Source of the DNA: Alphaproteobacteria bacterium
Lineage (GTDB): Bacteria > Pseudomonadota > Alphaproteobacteria > SP197
Assembly (NCBI GenBank): GCA_022823765.1
Contig: JAJEHK010000038.1
Coordinates: 1 to 33,969, forward strand
DNA: 33,969 bases
Reading direction: 5' to 3'
Both the position numbers and the translations under genes were made by a program. Shown here in pieces: positions 1 to 8,469 of this stretch. The notes beneath the pieces were generated by a model. The model was not told where the DNA came from. It saw nothing but the letters and a program-made list of their open reading frames with translations, and searched no databases. The number at the start of each line of letters is the position of its first letter. Within the stretch, counting starts at the first letter, position 1.

Positions 1-189
1 GAACTCGCCGACTTCATCGGTCTCGATGTCTGCTATTCCGTCATGCAGGTGCTCTATGACGGTCTAGCGGACACGAAGTACCGCCCGTGTCCGCTGCTCG
101 CCAAGTATGTCGAGGCGGGCTGGCTCGGCCGCAAGTCCGGCCGCGGCTTCTACGACTACTCGGGCGAAACCCCGGTCCCGACTCGCTGA
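1..189 (+). CDS. hbdA: 3-hydroxybutyryl-CoA dehydrogenase, C-terminal fragment
   Basis: Frame 1 is open from the window edge to TGA at 187-189 and encodes the last 62 residues of a 3-hydroxyacyl-CoA dehydrogenase C-terminal domain. The tail contains [19 protein letters not shown] followed by SGRGFYDY, which is the characteristic end of short-chain 3-hydroxybutyryl-CoA dehydrogenases (PaaH/HbdA type). The family oxidises (S)-3-hydroxybutyryl-CoA to acetoacetyl-CoA with NAD(P)+ in fatty acid, butanoate or PHB metabolism. The Rossmann NAD domain and the catalytic His/Glu lie outside the window, so specificity cannot be judged here. It is absent from the ORF track because the start is missing. 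The choice of hbdA over paaH or fadB is tentative. Confidence 0.88.
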   Translation, partial: ELADFIGLDVCYSVMQVLYDGLADTKYRPCPLLAKYVEAGWLGRKSGRGFYDYSGETPVPTR

Positions 190-244
190 TCGCCCTTCCG
201 GCGTCCACGAGCACTTCATCACGAGGCCGTTCGTGAAAGGGCGA
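190..244 (+). terminator. nested inverted repeats after hbdA, candidate terminator
   Basis: Directly after the hbdA stop there is an outer 8-bp inverted repeat, TCGCCCTT (190-197) with AAGGGCGA (237-244). An inner perfect hairpin TCACGA-GGCCGT-TCGTGA (219-236) sits against the outer 3' arm. No T-tract follows, so this would be an atypical intrinsic terminator. The placement right behind a stop codon is the main support. Confidence 0.4.
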
Positions 245-386
245 GGATCATCTCCGTATCCACTCAGTGTGCCGGTCTGGCCGTACTCTTGCCACGCGCG
301 TGAGAGGGACGAGTCCCGTGCAGCAGTTCGTCGATTTCATGTGTCGTTCAGTCAGCGCCGTCATGAGGCTGACTATCTGCCCTTGA

Positions 387-415
387 TTGACAAGATAGGC
401 GCATATACGTTTAAA
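387..415 (+). promoter_or_regulatory. sigma70-type promoter of the toxin-antitoxin operon
   Basis: TTGACA (387-392) is separated by exactly 17 bases from TTTAAA (410-415). The predicted transcript start near 422 lies just before the GGAG ribosome binding site (427-430) and the ATG at 439. This argues that translation begins at 439 and not at the ATG at 421, which would fall at or before the 5' end of the mRNA. Confidence 0.7.
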
Positions 416-426
416 CGCCTATGCGC
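395..426. repeat. inverted-repeat operator candidate over the TA promoter
   Basis: ATAGGCG (395-401) is repeated inverted as CGCCTAT (416-422), centre to centre 21 bases, i.e. two helical turns. GCGCAT (399-404) is repeated inverted as ATGCGC (421-426). Together they bracket the -10 box. RHH antitoxins classically bind such repeats and repress their own operon; binding here is inferred from position. Confidence 0.5.
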
Positions 427-438
427 GGAGCTGCTACC

Positions 439-675
439 ATGACTCGATGGAACCTCTCCATTTCTGAGGAGACGGACCGTGCCGTACGCACCTTTCTTGC
501 CCGCAACGGAGGAAAGAAGGGTGATCTCTCCCGGTTTGTCGATGAATCAGTTCGTCAGCGTGTTTTCGACCTCACCATCAGACAGGTCAAGGATCGCAAT
601 GCCGAATTGGACCAACGGCAGATTCTCGACTTGATCAACGATGAGGTGAGTGCGGCGGGTGCGGGTCGTTCTTGA
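439..675 (+). CDS. ribbon-helix-helix antitoxin of a PIN toxin-antitoxin pair
   Basis: Encodes a 78-residue protein starting MTRWNLSISEETDRAVRTF. A short N-terminal beta strand (WNLSIS) followed by two helices (EETDRAVRTFLARNG, then DLSRFVDESVRQRVFDL) is the ribbon-helix-helix DNA-binding fold. The C-terminal part, NAELDQRQILDLINDEV, would be the toxin-binding tail. The start at 439 was chosen over the track's 421 because GGAG lies 8 bases upstream and the predicted transcript starts near 422. The toxin gene overlaps its 3' end by 26 bases, implying translational coupling. Known role of the family: neutralise the PIN nuclease and repress the operon. No closer named family is recognised. Confidence 0.78.
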   Translation: MTRWNLSISEETDRAVRTFLARNGGKKGDLSRFVDESVRQRVFDLTIRQVKDRNAELDQRQILDLINDEVSAAGAGRS

Positions 676-1075
676 CACCAACATCCTGATCGGCGCCCTC
701 ATCACCAAGGGTACTCCGCCGGATAGCCTGTATCAGGCGTGGCTGCGCGGCGAGATGGACGTTGTGACTTCAATCGCGCAGATTCGCGAACTGGCAGATG
801 TGCTCGGGAGAGATCGTCTCAGGAGCTTCGTCAACGCTGACGAGGCTTCTGCCATTGTCGAGAATATTGGCACGCGCGCCGTCATCCTTCATGACCCCCC
901 GGGGGTGTCTTACTCTCCAGACCCCATGGACAACCAGATACTGGCGGCCGCGATCGCCGGCGGCGTCGAATTGATCATCTCCGGAGACAAAAGGCACATG
1001 CTTGCGCTCCTGGACGTTGACGGCATTCCAATTGTGACCGCCCGCAAGGCGCTGGAACTGCTGAGCCGGGTCTGA
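650..1075 (+). CDS. PIN-domain toxin (COG1569-type ribonuclease)
   Basis: Encodes 141 residues starting with GTG at 650 (track M is GTG); GTG at 659 is an alternative. The N-terminus VVLDTNILIGAL is the PIN signature. The likely metal-binding acidic set is D9 (LDTN), E47 (QIRELAD), D94 (PMDNQIL) and D113 (SGDKRHML), the arrangement of the 'putative toxin-antitoxin system toxin component, PIN family' (PIN_3, COG1569). PIN toxins are Mg2+-dependent ribonucleases that cut tRNA, rRNA or mRNA; the target here is unknown. The gene overlaps the antitoxin and is convergent with the MFS gene 57 bases downstream. All four acidic residues are present, so the toxin looks intact. Confidence 0.85.
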   Translation: MRRVRVVLDTNILIGALITKGTPPDSLYQAWLRGEMDVVTSIAQIRELADVLGRDRLRSFVNADEASAIVENIGTRAVILHDPPGVSYSPDPMDNQILAAAIAGGVELIISGDKRHMLALLDVDGIPIVTARKALELLSRV

Positions 1076-1132
1076 CAAACGGATCGCGACGTCATTGCCA
1101 TGGGACCTCGATCGTGCAATCGGGACCTGGCG

Positions 1133-2368
1133 TCAGCAGTGGCGCCGGCAGGCAAGATACCAGACGAAACAGGCAATCTGGACCAGCACCCAGCCGCCGA
1201 ACGCGGCGAGGTAGCCTGAAGGCGAATAGCCACCTTCGCCCGAAGGGAAGAGATCGAGGACGAGACCGACCAGGATCTGGAGGACGCCTCCGAGGCCGAA
1301 GGTATAGAGGGCGAGCGTGGTGTTGACCCTGCCTGCCATGGCCGCCGGGAACCTCTGGGTCATGTCGGCATAGAATATGATGACCGCACCTCCGGTCGCG
1401 GAGAACGCCGCCGTCAGCACCCATGCAGGCAATCCGCTGCCCAGCGCCAGCATCGCCTGTACGGCAATGAACACCAGCGTGACCGGAGCCGCGACGAAGG
1501 AGACCGGAATGCCGATCCGGCTCAGCCGTTCGGCGAGCCAGCCGAGAAAGGCATACCCGGCGATCATCGCGAGGCCGCCGACGAAAAGGGCCTCGGCCGC
1601 AGGGCCGGCATCAAGGCCGGCCATGTCGCGCAGCCATGGCCCGAACCACAGCGACTGGGTCGACAGCCATGCCGCCTGTGTCGTCATCACCAGCGGCGCC
1701 ACGGCCCGGAAGGCCGGCGAAGCCTGGATGAGCCGGAGTCCCTTCAGCTGGTCCGAAAGTGTGACCGGCGCGCCCGCCGCCCGCCGCTCCGGCACGACGA
1801 CGAGGATGATAACTGCCACCAGAACGGTGACTCCTGCCAGGACGACAAACAGCTGCCGCCAGCCGATGAGCGCAATCATGGCGTGAACCGGAGCGGACGC
1901 TGCCATGGCTCCGGCCCCGCCCGCGGCCAGGACCATGCCGTTGACCAGAGGCAGCTTTTGCCCCGGAAACCACAGCGCAAACATTTTCATGGCGGCCAGC
2001 AGGCCCCCGGCCATGCCCATGCCGATGATGGCGCGCGCCAGGGTGAGGACGGGCGTGCCGTCACCCTGGCTGAAGAGGACCGCACCCGCTGCGGCAATGA
2101 CGAGCAGCACCGCATGGGTTCGCCTGGGTCCGAACCTGTCGAGCGCCATGCCGAGGGGAAACTGGATACCGGCAAAGGCAAGGAAGAAGACACTGGTCAT
2201 CAGGCCGATGGCGGCGGCATCCAGGGCCAGTTCCTCGCCGAGAACCGGTCCGAGAACGGCGTTCACGGTCCGGAAGAGATAGGAGAGGAAGTAACCTGCT
2301 GCGAAGGGAAGGAAGACGCGGCCCACCAGGAACAGAAGACCGTGGGCCGGCGCCTCGGGGGCAGTCAT
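1133..2368 (-). CDS. MFS transporter
   Basis: Encodes 411 residues starting MTAPEAPAHGLLFLVGR. The track extends to 2482, but the extra 38 residues are arginine-rich and unlike a membrane protein start, so ATG at 2366-2368 was chosen; no clear Shine-Dalgarno is seen, so the start is moderately sure. Around twelve hydrophobic helices are visible, with a motif-A-like loop between TM2 and TM3 (MALDRFGPRRTH), typical of the major facilitator superfamily. The family moves small solutes across the inner membrane by uniport, symport or antiport. Substrate cannot be read from the sequence. It is divergent from argH and convergent with the PIN toxin, with no functional link evident. Confidence 0.85.
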   Translation of the reverse strand: MTAPEAPAHGLLFLVGRVFLPFAAGYFLSYLFRTVNAVLGPVLGEELALDAAAIGLMTSVFFLAFAGIQFPLGMALDRFGPRRTHAVLLVIAAAGAVLFSQGDGTPVLTLARAIIGMGMAGGLLAAMKMFALWFPGQKLPLVNGMVLAAGGAGAMAASAPVHAMIALIGWRQLFVVLAGVTVLVAVIILVVVPERRAAGAPVTLSDQLKGLRLIQASPAFRAVAPLVMTTQAAWLSTQSLWFGPWLRDMAGLDAGPAAEALFVGGLAMIAGYAFLGWLAERLSRIGIPVSFVAAPVTLVFIAVQAMLALGSGLPAWVLTAAFSATGGAVIIFYADMTQRFPAAMAGRVNTTLALYTFGLGGVLQILVGLVLDLFPSGEGGYSPSGYLAAFGGWVLVQIACFVWYLACRRHC

Positions 2369-2448
2369 GACAAGGGAAGCGCCATCGCGGTATCGAGGAG
2401 GAGCGGAGAATACCCGGTTGAGAAGGAAACGCCACGTTTGCAACCGTC

Positions 2449-2478
2449 TTGGACACGGTAGCCGGCGGCCGCTACACT
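2449..2478 (+). promoter_or_regulatory. candidate promoter for the argH operon
   Basis: TTGGAC (2449-2454) and TACACT (2473-2478) are 18 bases apart in the divergent space between the MFS gene and argH. Both boxes match sigma70 consensus in four of six or better. If used, transcription would start near 2485, before the ATG at 2558. Confidence 0.4.
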
Positions 2479-2557
2479 CCACGCCACGTTCCGGTCGGCG
2501 GGCATGCGTCGGCGGGCCGGTACCAGTATCGACACTCCGCTCCGGTGCCTGATCGGC

Positions 2558-3955
2558 ATGTCAGCAACGAACAACCCCAATCCTGTCCGGGGCGGGCGCT
2601 TCCGCGAAGAACCGTCCGCCATCATGGAGCGGATCAACGCCTCGGTGGGCTTTGACCGCCAGCTGGCGCCCTATGACATCGCCGGGTCCAGGGCCCATGC
2701 CTCGATGCTGGCGGCCACGGGCATCCTCTCGGCCGCCGACAACGATGCCATCCAGGAGGGTCTCGATCGCATCGCCCGCGAGATCGAGGAAGGAACCATG
2801 ACCTGGGACCCGGCGCTGGAGGATGTGCACATGAACATCGAGGCGCGTCTTGCCGACCTCATCGGCGAGCCGGCCCGGCGTCTGCACACGGCGCGTTCGC
2901 GCAATGACCAGGTTGCGACGGACCTGCGCCTGTGGTTACGCGATCACCTCGATCGTCTCGATGACGCGCTCACCGGTCTCCAGGAGGCGCTGATCGACCA
3001 GGCGGACCGTCATGTCGCGTCGGTCATGCCGGGAATGACACATCTGCAGCCGGCCCAGCCCGTCACCTTCGGCCATCACATGCTGGCCTATGTCGAGATG
3101 TTCGGCCGGGACCGCGGCAGGCTGACTGACTGTCGACGCAGAATGAACGAATCACCTTTGGGGGCTGCGGCACTGGCCGGGACATCGTTCCCGGTGGACC
3201 GTGAGGCGACGGCCGCCTCGCTGGGCTTCGATCGGCCGGCGGCCAACTCCATGGATGCGGTGTCGGACCGGGATTTCTGCCTGGAGTTTCTCGCCGCAGG
3301 CGCCATCATCGGCGTGCACCTGTCGCGCCTGGCAGAAGAACTCGTCCTGTGGACCAGTCCGACCTTCGGATTTGTGCGCCTGCCCGACAGTCTGACCACG
3401 GGGTCGTCGATCATGCCCCAGAAACGCAATGCCGATGCTGCCGAACTGGTGCGCGGCAAGGCCGGACGCCTGACCGGTGGGCTGGTGTCGCTCTTGACCA
3501 TGCTGAAGGGTTTGCCGATGACCTACGGCAAGGACATGCAGGAAGACAAGGAACCGCTCTTCGATGCTGCCGAGACGCTGATGCTGGTGGTTCCGGCGAC
3601 AGCGGCCATGATACGCGGCATGACCGTCGACACGGAGGCCATGAGGGCGCTCACGGATGACGGTTTTGTGACCGCGACCGATCTTGCGGACTGGCTGGTT
3701 CGCGAGAAGGGACTTCCGTTCCGGGAGGCCCATCACATCACCGGCCGTCTCGTCGCGCTTGCCGAGGAGACGGGATGTGATCTGGTATCGTTGCCGCTTG
3801 ACGCGATGCGTCGGGTGGACGACCGTCTCGATGCCTCGGTGCGCCAGGTTCTCACGATTGATGCTTCGGTCGCCAGCCGTGCGAGTTCGGGCGGTACGGC
3901 GCCAAGACGAGTGGCTGAAGCGGTGGAAGAAGCCCGCAGGAGGTACCTTGCATGA
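2558..3955 (+). CDS. argH: argininosuccinate lyase
   Basis: Encodes 465 residues, normal for ArgH. It cleaves argininosuccinate to arginine and fumarate, the last step of arginine synthesis, as a cytosolic homotetramer. Visible signatures: GGRF near the N-terminus, HTARSRNDQ (110-118), [12 protein letters not shown] with the conserved His162, and the fumarase/aspartase superfamily signature [10 protein letters not shown] starting at residue 282, whose Ser283 is the catalytic base position. The start at 2558 gives the usual family N-terminus; the track start (2504) adds 18 residues and cannot be excluded. The W that usually precedes GGRF is R here. The stop overlaps the lptM start as ATGA (3952-3955), opening a long operon. 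Confidence 0.97.
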   Translation: MSATNNPNPVRGGRFREEPSAIMERINASVGFDRQLAPYDIAGSRAHASMLAATGILSAADNDAIQEGLDRIAREIEEGTMTWDPALEDVHMNIEARLADLIGEPARRLHTARSRNDQVATDLRLWLRDHLDRLDDALTGLQEALIDQADRHVASVMPGMTHLQPAQPVTFGHHMLAYVEMFGRDRGRLTDCRRRMNESPLGAAALAGTSFPVDREATAASLGFDRPAANSMDAVSDRDFCLEFLAAGAIIGVHLSRLAEELVLWTSPTFGFVRLPDSLTTGSSIMPQKRNADAAELVRGKAGRLTGGLVSLLTMLKGLPMTYGKDMQEDKEPLFDAAETLMLVVPATAAMIRGMTVDTEAMRALTDDGFVTATDLADWLVREKGLPFREAHHITGRLVALAEETGCDLVSLPLDAMRRVDDRLDASVRQVLTIDASVASRASSGGTAPRRVAEAVEEARRRYLA

Positions 3956-4062
3956 CCAGACGCAATGCCCTGATGCTGGTGCTTGCAGCCCTCGCAGCCG
4001 CATGCGGGCGCAAGGGGGATCTGACACGTCCCGGTACGGACGGGGAGTCAGACGACAGTTGA
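3952..4062 (+). CDS. lptM: small lipoprotein LptM (YifL-type)
   Basis: A 36-residue ORF too short for the ORF track. It starts [14 protein letters not shown], then a lipobox LAAAC with the lipidated Cys at position 18, then the family core CGRKGDL and a short polar tail. This matches the LptM/YifL lipoprotein always found between argH and lysA in many Proteobacteria. In E. coli LptM associates with the LptDE LPS translocon and helps LptD disulfide maturation at the outer membrane. The ATG overlaps the argH stop and the TGA overlaps the lysA TTG start, so both junctions are 4-base overlaps. Residues after the core are few, making this a minimal version. Confidence 0.85.
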   Translation: MTRRNALMLVLAALAAACGRKGDLTRPGTDGESDDS

Positions 4063-5321
4063 CCGCCTTCGAGTACCGCAACGAGCGGTTGCACGTGGAG
4101 GATGTGGATCTCGCGACCATCGCTCGCGAGATCGGCACACCCTTCTATTGCTACAGCGCGACGGCGCTGCGTCGCCGCTTCCTTCACCTTCGGAACATGC
4201 TGGCCGGGACCGGTACATCGGTCCTGTATGCGGTCAAGGCCAACAGCAACCTCGCGGTCGTTCATCTCCTCGGCGGCCTGGGCGCGGGGGCGGATGTCGT
4301 CTCGGCGGGCGAGATACACCGCTGTCTTGCTGCAGGACTCGGCGCGAACACAATTGTCTTCTCTGGAGTTGGCAAGTCCCGTGATGAGATCGTCTTCGCC
4401 CTGGAGAACGGCATCAGGCAGATCAACATCGAGAGCGAAGGCGAATTCGATCGTATCCTGAAGATCTGCGACGAATTCGACATGGAAGCGCCCGTGGCCT
4501 TCCGGTTCAATCCGGATGTCGATGCGGGCGGACACGAGAAGATCTCCACCGGGAGGCAGACCGACAAGTTCGGTCTTCCCGCGGCAACCATCCGGCACCT
4601 GTGGTCAAGGGCCCGGGCTCATCCCCTGATCCGGCCCGTCGGACTCGCGGTTCATATCGGATCCCAGATACACGATGTCGGACTCTACCGCACCGCCTTC
4701 GACAGGCTGCTGGACCTGGCCGACGCGCTGGATGGTGTCTCCTCGCTTGATCTTGGCGGAGGACTGGGCATCGCATACCACGAAGAGGAAGAAGCAATCG
4801 ACCTCGATGGCTATGCACGTCTTCTGGCGGACATCCGCCGCCGGACGGACGCGGAACTCGCCATTGAACCCGGACGCTGGCTGGTCGCGTCGGCCGGCGT
4901 CCTTGTCACCGGGGTGAACACGGTCAAGCAGGCAGGATCGAAGCGCATCGTCATCGTTGATGCCGCCATGAATGATCTGGTGCGGCCGACACTCTATGAC
5001 GCCCGCCATCCGGTCTGGCCGCACCGCGAGGCAACACCACCCCTCTTCGATTCCGTGGTGGCGGGGCCGGTCTGCGAGTCGGGGGACGTGCTGGCCCACG
5101 ACGTGTTGCTGCCTGGTCTCGACGACGGCGATCTGCTGGCCATCGGCCATGCCGGAGCCTATGGCGCCGTCATGGCCTCAGGTTACAATGGACGCTTGCT
5201 GGTACCGGAGGTGATGGTGGACCAAGATCGCCATGCCGTGGTCCGCAGGCGACCGGGACATGATGAAATGATGGCGCTGGAGACAGTTCCGGACCTGCAA
5301 CGTCATGACACCGTCCGCTGA
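4059..5321 (+). CDS. lysA: diaminopimelate decarboxylase
   Basis: Encodes 420 residues. A PLP enzyme that decarboxylates meso-diaminopimelate to L-lysine, the last step of lysine synthesis. Start chosen as TTG at 4059, giving [18 protein letters not shown], the usual family N-terminus; the track start at 3684 lies inside argH in another frame. Visible motifs: YAVKANSN with PLP Lys60, the HIGSQI strand, the phosphate-binding GGGLGI, EPGRWLV, and GPVCESGD with the catalytic Cys near residue 339. The TTG overlaps the lptM stop (TTGA), and the 3' end overlaps the next gene by 17 bases. A rare start codon plus overlap suggests translation coupled to lptM. Confidence 0.96.
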   Translation: MTAFEYRNERLHVEDVDLATIAREIGTPFYCYSATALRRRFLHLRNMLAGTGTSVLYAVKANSNLAVVHLLGGLGAGADVVSAGEIHRCLAAGLGANTIVFSGVGKSRDEIVFALENGIRQINIESEGEFDRILKICDEFDMEAPVAFRFNPDVDAGGHEKISTGRQTDKFGLPAATIRHLWSRARAHPLIRPVGLAVHIGSQIHDVGLYRTAFDRLLDLADALDGVSSLDLGGGLGIAYHEEEEAIDLDGYARLLADIRRRTDAELAIEPGRWLVASAGVLVTGVNTVKQAGSKRIVIVDAAMNDLVRPTLYDARHPVWPHREATPPLFDSVVAGPVCESGDVLAHDVLLPGLDDGDLLAIGHAGAYGAVMASGYNGRLLVPEVMVDQDRHAVVRRRPGHDEMMALETVPDLQRHDTVR

Positions 5322-7707
5322 CAACAGGGCAGGCCCCGCCCTGGTTGCGCGGCGGTTGTTCCTGGCTCGCCTGGCGCTCGTCTGGGAGGACCTCCTTATC
5401 CGGTCCTGGCGTGCTGCGTCCCTCGTCGTCCTCTTCCTGGGACTCGTCCTGCTCGGAGTGGTGTCATCGCTTCCCGGGATACTCCACATCGCCCTCCTGG
5501 TTTTCTTCGGCATTGCCACGCCTCTTGCCCTGTGGCGGGATTTTCGGGGATTCAGCTGGCCCCGGGAAGAGCAAGTACGACGCCGCCTCGAAATCGGGAG
5601 CGGTGTGCCGCACAGACCGCTGATGGCGCTCGACGATGTCTATGCGGGCGATCTCCAGGACGGGGCGAGTCAGGCGTTGTTCGAAATGCATCGTGCGCGA
5701 GCGGCCGGACGCGTACGCCGCCTGCGGGTCGGCTGGCCGCGCAGCGCGCTGGCCTCGCGTGACCGTTTCGCCCTCAGATATCTTGCCCTGCTGGTTCTGG
5801 TTTGGGGGGTGATTGCCGGCTGGTCACAGGCCCGGGCCAACTTCACCGCCCTGCTGCAGCCGGGATACTCCGTGAGCGGAGGCGCCGGTGCTGCCGGAGA
5901 GGCGACATTCTGGATCACGCCTCCGGCCTATACCGACGTTGCTCCCATCTGGTTTGAGCAGAGCGCAGGGGATCACCCGGTGCCGGTTCCCGTTGGCAGT
6001 GAATTGGTGGTGCAGGTCCGTGGCGGCTCCCGGACACCGGTGCTGACGGTCGATGACACGTCGTTCGATTTCACCAATGCCGGAGGAGAGAATTGGCAGA
6101 TCGCCCACGTGCTCGTCAGCGGCACGCAGTTTTCGATCCTCCAGTCCGGCATTCTGCTGGCTGGGCGGACGATTTCCCTCATCACCGACGAACCGCCCGA
6201 GGTTGCCCTCACGGCGGAGCCCTCCGAGACACTGCGGACGGGGCTGCGCCTCGATGTCGCAGCCAGCGACGACTACGGTCTCGAGTCCGTCACCGGCGAG
6301 ATCCGCCGACCTGACGGCACCGACGATGAAGTGCTGCGGATTTCCGTGCCACTGGCGCAGCCGGGAATCCGTACCGTGTCGGGTCCTGCCTTCTACAATC
6401 TGATGGCGCATCCATGGGCCGGTCACGAGGTGGAGCTGGTTCTGGTTGCCACGGACGAGATCGGTCAGAGGAATACGAGTGTCCTTCATACCTTCGAGTT
6501 GCCCGAGCGATTTTTCTTTCACCCGGTGGCGCGCGAGATAGCGAAGCAGCGCAAGGCCTTCGCTGTCGACAGGGACCTCGCAGGCGAGACGGTCTCGGTG
6601 CTGCACCGTCTTTCAAGGGAACCTGAAGCCTACCTCTCGGAAGTCGACGTTCACCTGGCGCTGGTGACGGGCGCGTTGCGCCTGGACTACAGCGCCGACC
6701 GGGAATCGACAGCCGACGATGTGATCGGACTGATGTGGGAAACGGCACTTGCCATCGAAGAGGGCCCGCTGGCCTTCGCTGAACAGCGGGTGCGCGATCT
6801 GCAGCAGCAGATTCTCGAGGCTCTCAGTGGCGGTGCATCGGATGCCGAGATCGAACGTCTGCTCGCAGAACTGCGCAACGCCATGGACGACTACATGCGG
6901 GCTCTTTCGAACAGGCTGCGTTCGGATCCGGGGGAGTTATTCGACCCCACCGAGGCGCTGAAGGCGGTCGGCAGCCGCGAACTGACTGATCTGGTCGACC
7001 GGATATCCGAATTGGTGCGCACCGGATCACGCCAGCAGGCCCGGACCCTGCTGACCCGTCTCCAGGAGATCATGGAGAGCATTTCGGTGGGCAATCTCAG
7101 TGACCTTTCGGGAAGCTCGTCTGCCGAAGCCGTGGAAATGATCCAGACCATCCGCCAGATCATCAGCGAACAGCAGCAGCTGTTGGACGAGAGTTTCAGG
7201 ATTCTGCGCGATGTCGGGGAAGAGGACGTTGACACGACCGAGCAGGCCGAACGCCAGGCTGATGTAAGGGACGTTCTCAAGAGTTTCATGGAGCGCATGG
7301 AGGAATTCGGTTACGACGTGCCCCGTCACTACAGCCGGGCCAACCGCTCGATGCGTCGCGCCGTTCGCCAACTGAAGGCCAACCGCCCGGGCCATGCGGT
7401 CGATCACCAGACAGAGGCCGTTGATTTCCTGAAGGAAGGCGCCGGCGACATGATGGCGCAGATTCTCGATCTCCTCGGCGAGAGCGTGGGGGGTGATTCC
7501 CAGGGGTTCTTCTCGGCGCCCAGGGACCCGATCGGCCGCAGCCTTGGCAACTCCATCGGTTCCGCCACTGACGATATCAACATTCCCGACAAGGGATCCC
7601 TCATCCGCGTTCGCCAGATACTTGACGAACTGAAGCGACGCGCCGCCGAACAGCACAGGCCCGAGGAGGAGCAGGAGTATCTCCGCCGCCTGCTCAGGCG
7701 GTTCTGA
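5305..7707 (+). CDS. DUF4175 / TIGR02302 family membrane protein
   Basis: Encodes 800 residues starting MTPSADNRAGPALVARRLF, overlapping lysA by 17 bases. Two hydrophobic helices lie at about 38-77 and a third near 157-173, followed by a long periplasm-sized region with beta-rich stretches (about 190-390) and then acidic, coiled-coil-prone helices (about 430-800). The C-terminus RVRQILDELKRRAAEQ followed by EYLRRLLRRF is the conserved tail of TIGR02302/DUF4175, an alphaproteobacterial family of unknown function. The family regularly sits between lysA and ftsEX, as here, so an envelope or cell-division role is a fair guess but not shown. Length is at the low end for the family. Confidence 0.88.
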   Translation: MTPSADNRAGPALVARRLFLARLALVWEDLLIRSWRAASLVVLFLGLVLLGVVSSLPGILHIALLVFFGIATPLALWRDFRGFSWPREEQVRRRLEIGSGVPHRPLMALDDVYAGDLQDGASQALFEMHRARAAGRVRRLRVGWPRSALASRDRFALRYLALLVLVWGVIAGWSQARANFTALLQPGYSVSGGAGAAGEATFWITPPAYTDVAPIWFEQSAGDHPVPVPVGSELVVQVRGGSRTPVLTVDDTSFDFTNAGGENWQIAHVLVSGTQFSILQSGILLAGRTISLITDEPPEVALTAEPSETLRTGLRLDVAASDDYGLESVTGEIRRPDGTDDEVLRISVPLAQPGIRTVSGPAFYNLMAHPWAGHEVELVLVATDEIGQRNTSVLHTFELPERFFFHPVAREIAKQRKAFAVDRDLAGETVSVLHRLSREPEAYLSEVDVHLALVTGALRLDYSADRESTADDVIGLMWETALAIEEGPLAFAEQRVRDLQQQILEALSGGASDAEIERLLAELRNAMDDYMRALSNRLRSDPGELFDPTEALKAVGSRELTDLVDRISELVRTGSRQQARTLLTRLQEIMESISVGNLSDLSGSSSAEAVEMIQTIRQIISEQQQLLDESFRILRDVGEEDVDTTEQAERQADVRDVLKSFMERMEEFGYDVPRHYSRANRSMRRAVRQLKANRPGHAVDHQTEAVDFLKEGAGDMMAQILDLLGESVGGDSQGFFSAPRDPIGRSLGNSIGSATDDINIPDKGSLIRVRQILDELKRRAAEQHRPEEEQEYLRRLLRRF

Positions 7708-7735
7708 CACACCGTCCGGTGAAGGCATGCCGTTG

Positions 7736-7763
7736 CCTCCGGCTCTGTGCTAGTGTCCGGAGG
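7736..7763. repeat. inverted repeat upstream of ftsE
   Basis: CCTCCGG (7736-7742) and CCGGAGG (7757-7763) are perfect inverted copies, centre to centre 21 bases. The spacer contains TGCTAGTGT, which could be an extended -10 box (TAGTGT at 7751-7756). It lies in the 96-base gap before ftsE, the only sizeable gap in the operon, so it may be an operator/promoter for ftsEX or a hairpin attenuating read-through from lysA-DUF4175. Confidence 0.4.
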
Positions 7764-7803
7764 ACCTTGCCTCCTCATCGGGCCTGAAGCAGGGAAAGTT
7801 GGC

Positions 7804-8469
7804 GTGATTCGGTTTGAAAACGTCGGTCTGCGCTATGGCAGCGGGCCGGAAGTCCTCCATGATATCGATCTCACCCTGGAATCGGGGTCCGGCCACTACC
7901 TTGTCGGCCCCACAGGCGCCGGCAAGACGTCGATGCTGAGCCTGCTCTATCTTGGCCGGCGGCCCACCCGCGGGCTGCTGACCATGTTCGGGCAGGATGT
8001 GGCGACGGCAACGCGAAGCGCCCTCACGGGCTTTCGCCGGCGCATCGGTGTCGTTTTCCAGGACTACAACCTGCTCGATCATCTCTCGGCGTTCGACAAC
8101 GTTGCGCTGCCGCTGCGCCTGGTCGGCACGGACCCGGGCATGGTGAGAGATCACGTGTACCAGCTGCTGGAATGGGTTGGCCTCGACACCATGGCCGACG
8201 TGAAGCCCCCCTTCATGTCGGGTGGCGAAAAACAGCGGGTGGCCGTGGCAAGGGCGGTGATCGGACAACCGGATGTGCTGCTCGCAGATGAGCCGACAGG
8301 AAATCTCGATGAGCCGATGGCGGATCGTCTGATGATGCTCTTCATGGAGCTCAATCGCCATGGCACGACTCTGGTGATCGCCACCCACAACACCAGGCTT
8401 CCGCAGCGGTTTCCCCATCCGGTCCTCCACCTCAAGGAAGGGTTCCTGAAAGCGGGCCGCCCATGGTGA
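7804..8469 (+). CDS. ftsE: cell division ATP-binding protein FtsE
   Basis: Encodes 221 residues from GTG at 7804 (V/MIRFENVGLRYGSG), the normal FtsE N-terminus; the track's start at 7747 adds an unrelated leader. Walker A is GPTGAGKT (35-42), Q-loop VVFQDYNLL (84-92), signature MSGGEKQR (138-145), Walker B VLLADEP (158-164) with GNLD after it, and the H-loop is IATHN. FtsE is the cytoplasmic ATPase of the FtsEX complex, which signals to periplasmic peptidoglycan hydrolases at the septum. The GGGAAAG upstream of the GTG can serve as ribosome binding site. The stop overlaps the ftsX start by 7 bases. Confidence 0.93.
   Translation: MIRFENVGLRYGSGPEVLHDIDLTLESGSGHYLVGPTGAGKTSMLSLLYLGRRPTRGLLTMFGQDVATATRSALTGFRRRIGVVFQDYNLLDHLSAFDNVALPLRLVGTDPGMVRDHVYQLLEWVGLDTMADVKPPFMSGGEKQRVAVARAVIGQPDVLLADEPTGNLDEPMADRLMMLFMELNRHGTTLVIATHNTRLPQRFPHPVLHLKEGFLKAGRPW

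Noticed and set aside
107-442. 111-residue plus-strand ORF after hbdA
   Set aside because: Begins inside hbdA in another frame, is Arg/Ser rich and covers the TA promoter and dyads.
1102-1132. direct repeat GGGACCT and small CGAT/ATCG dyad between the PIN toxin and MFS stops
   Set aside because: Short, imperfect and within chance expectation; not convincing as a terminator.
3152-4598. minus-strand ORFs 3152-4138 and 3852-4598
   Set aside because: Overlap argH, lptM and lysA, all with clear family motifs on the plus strand.
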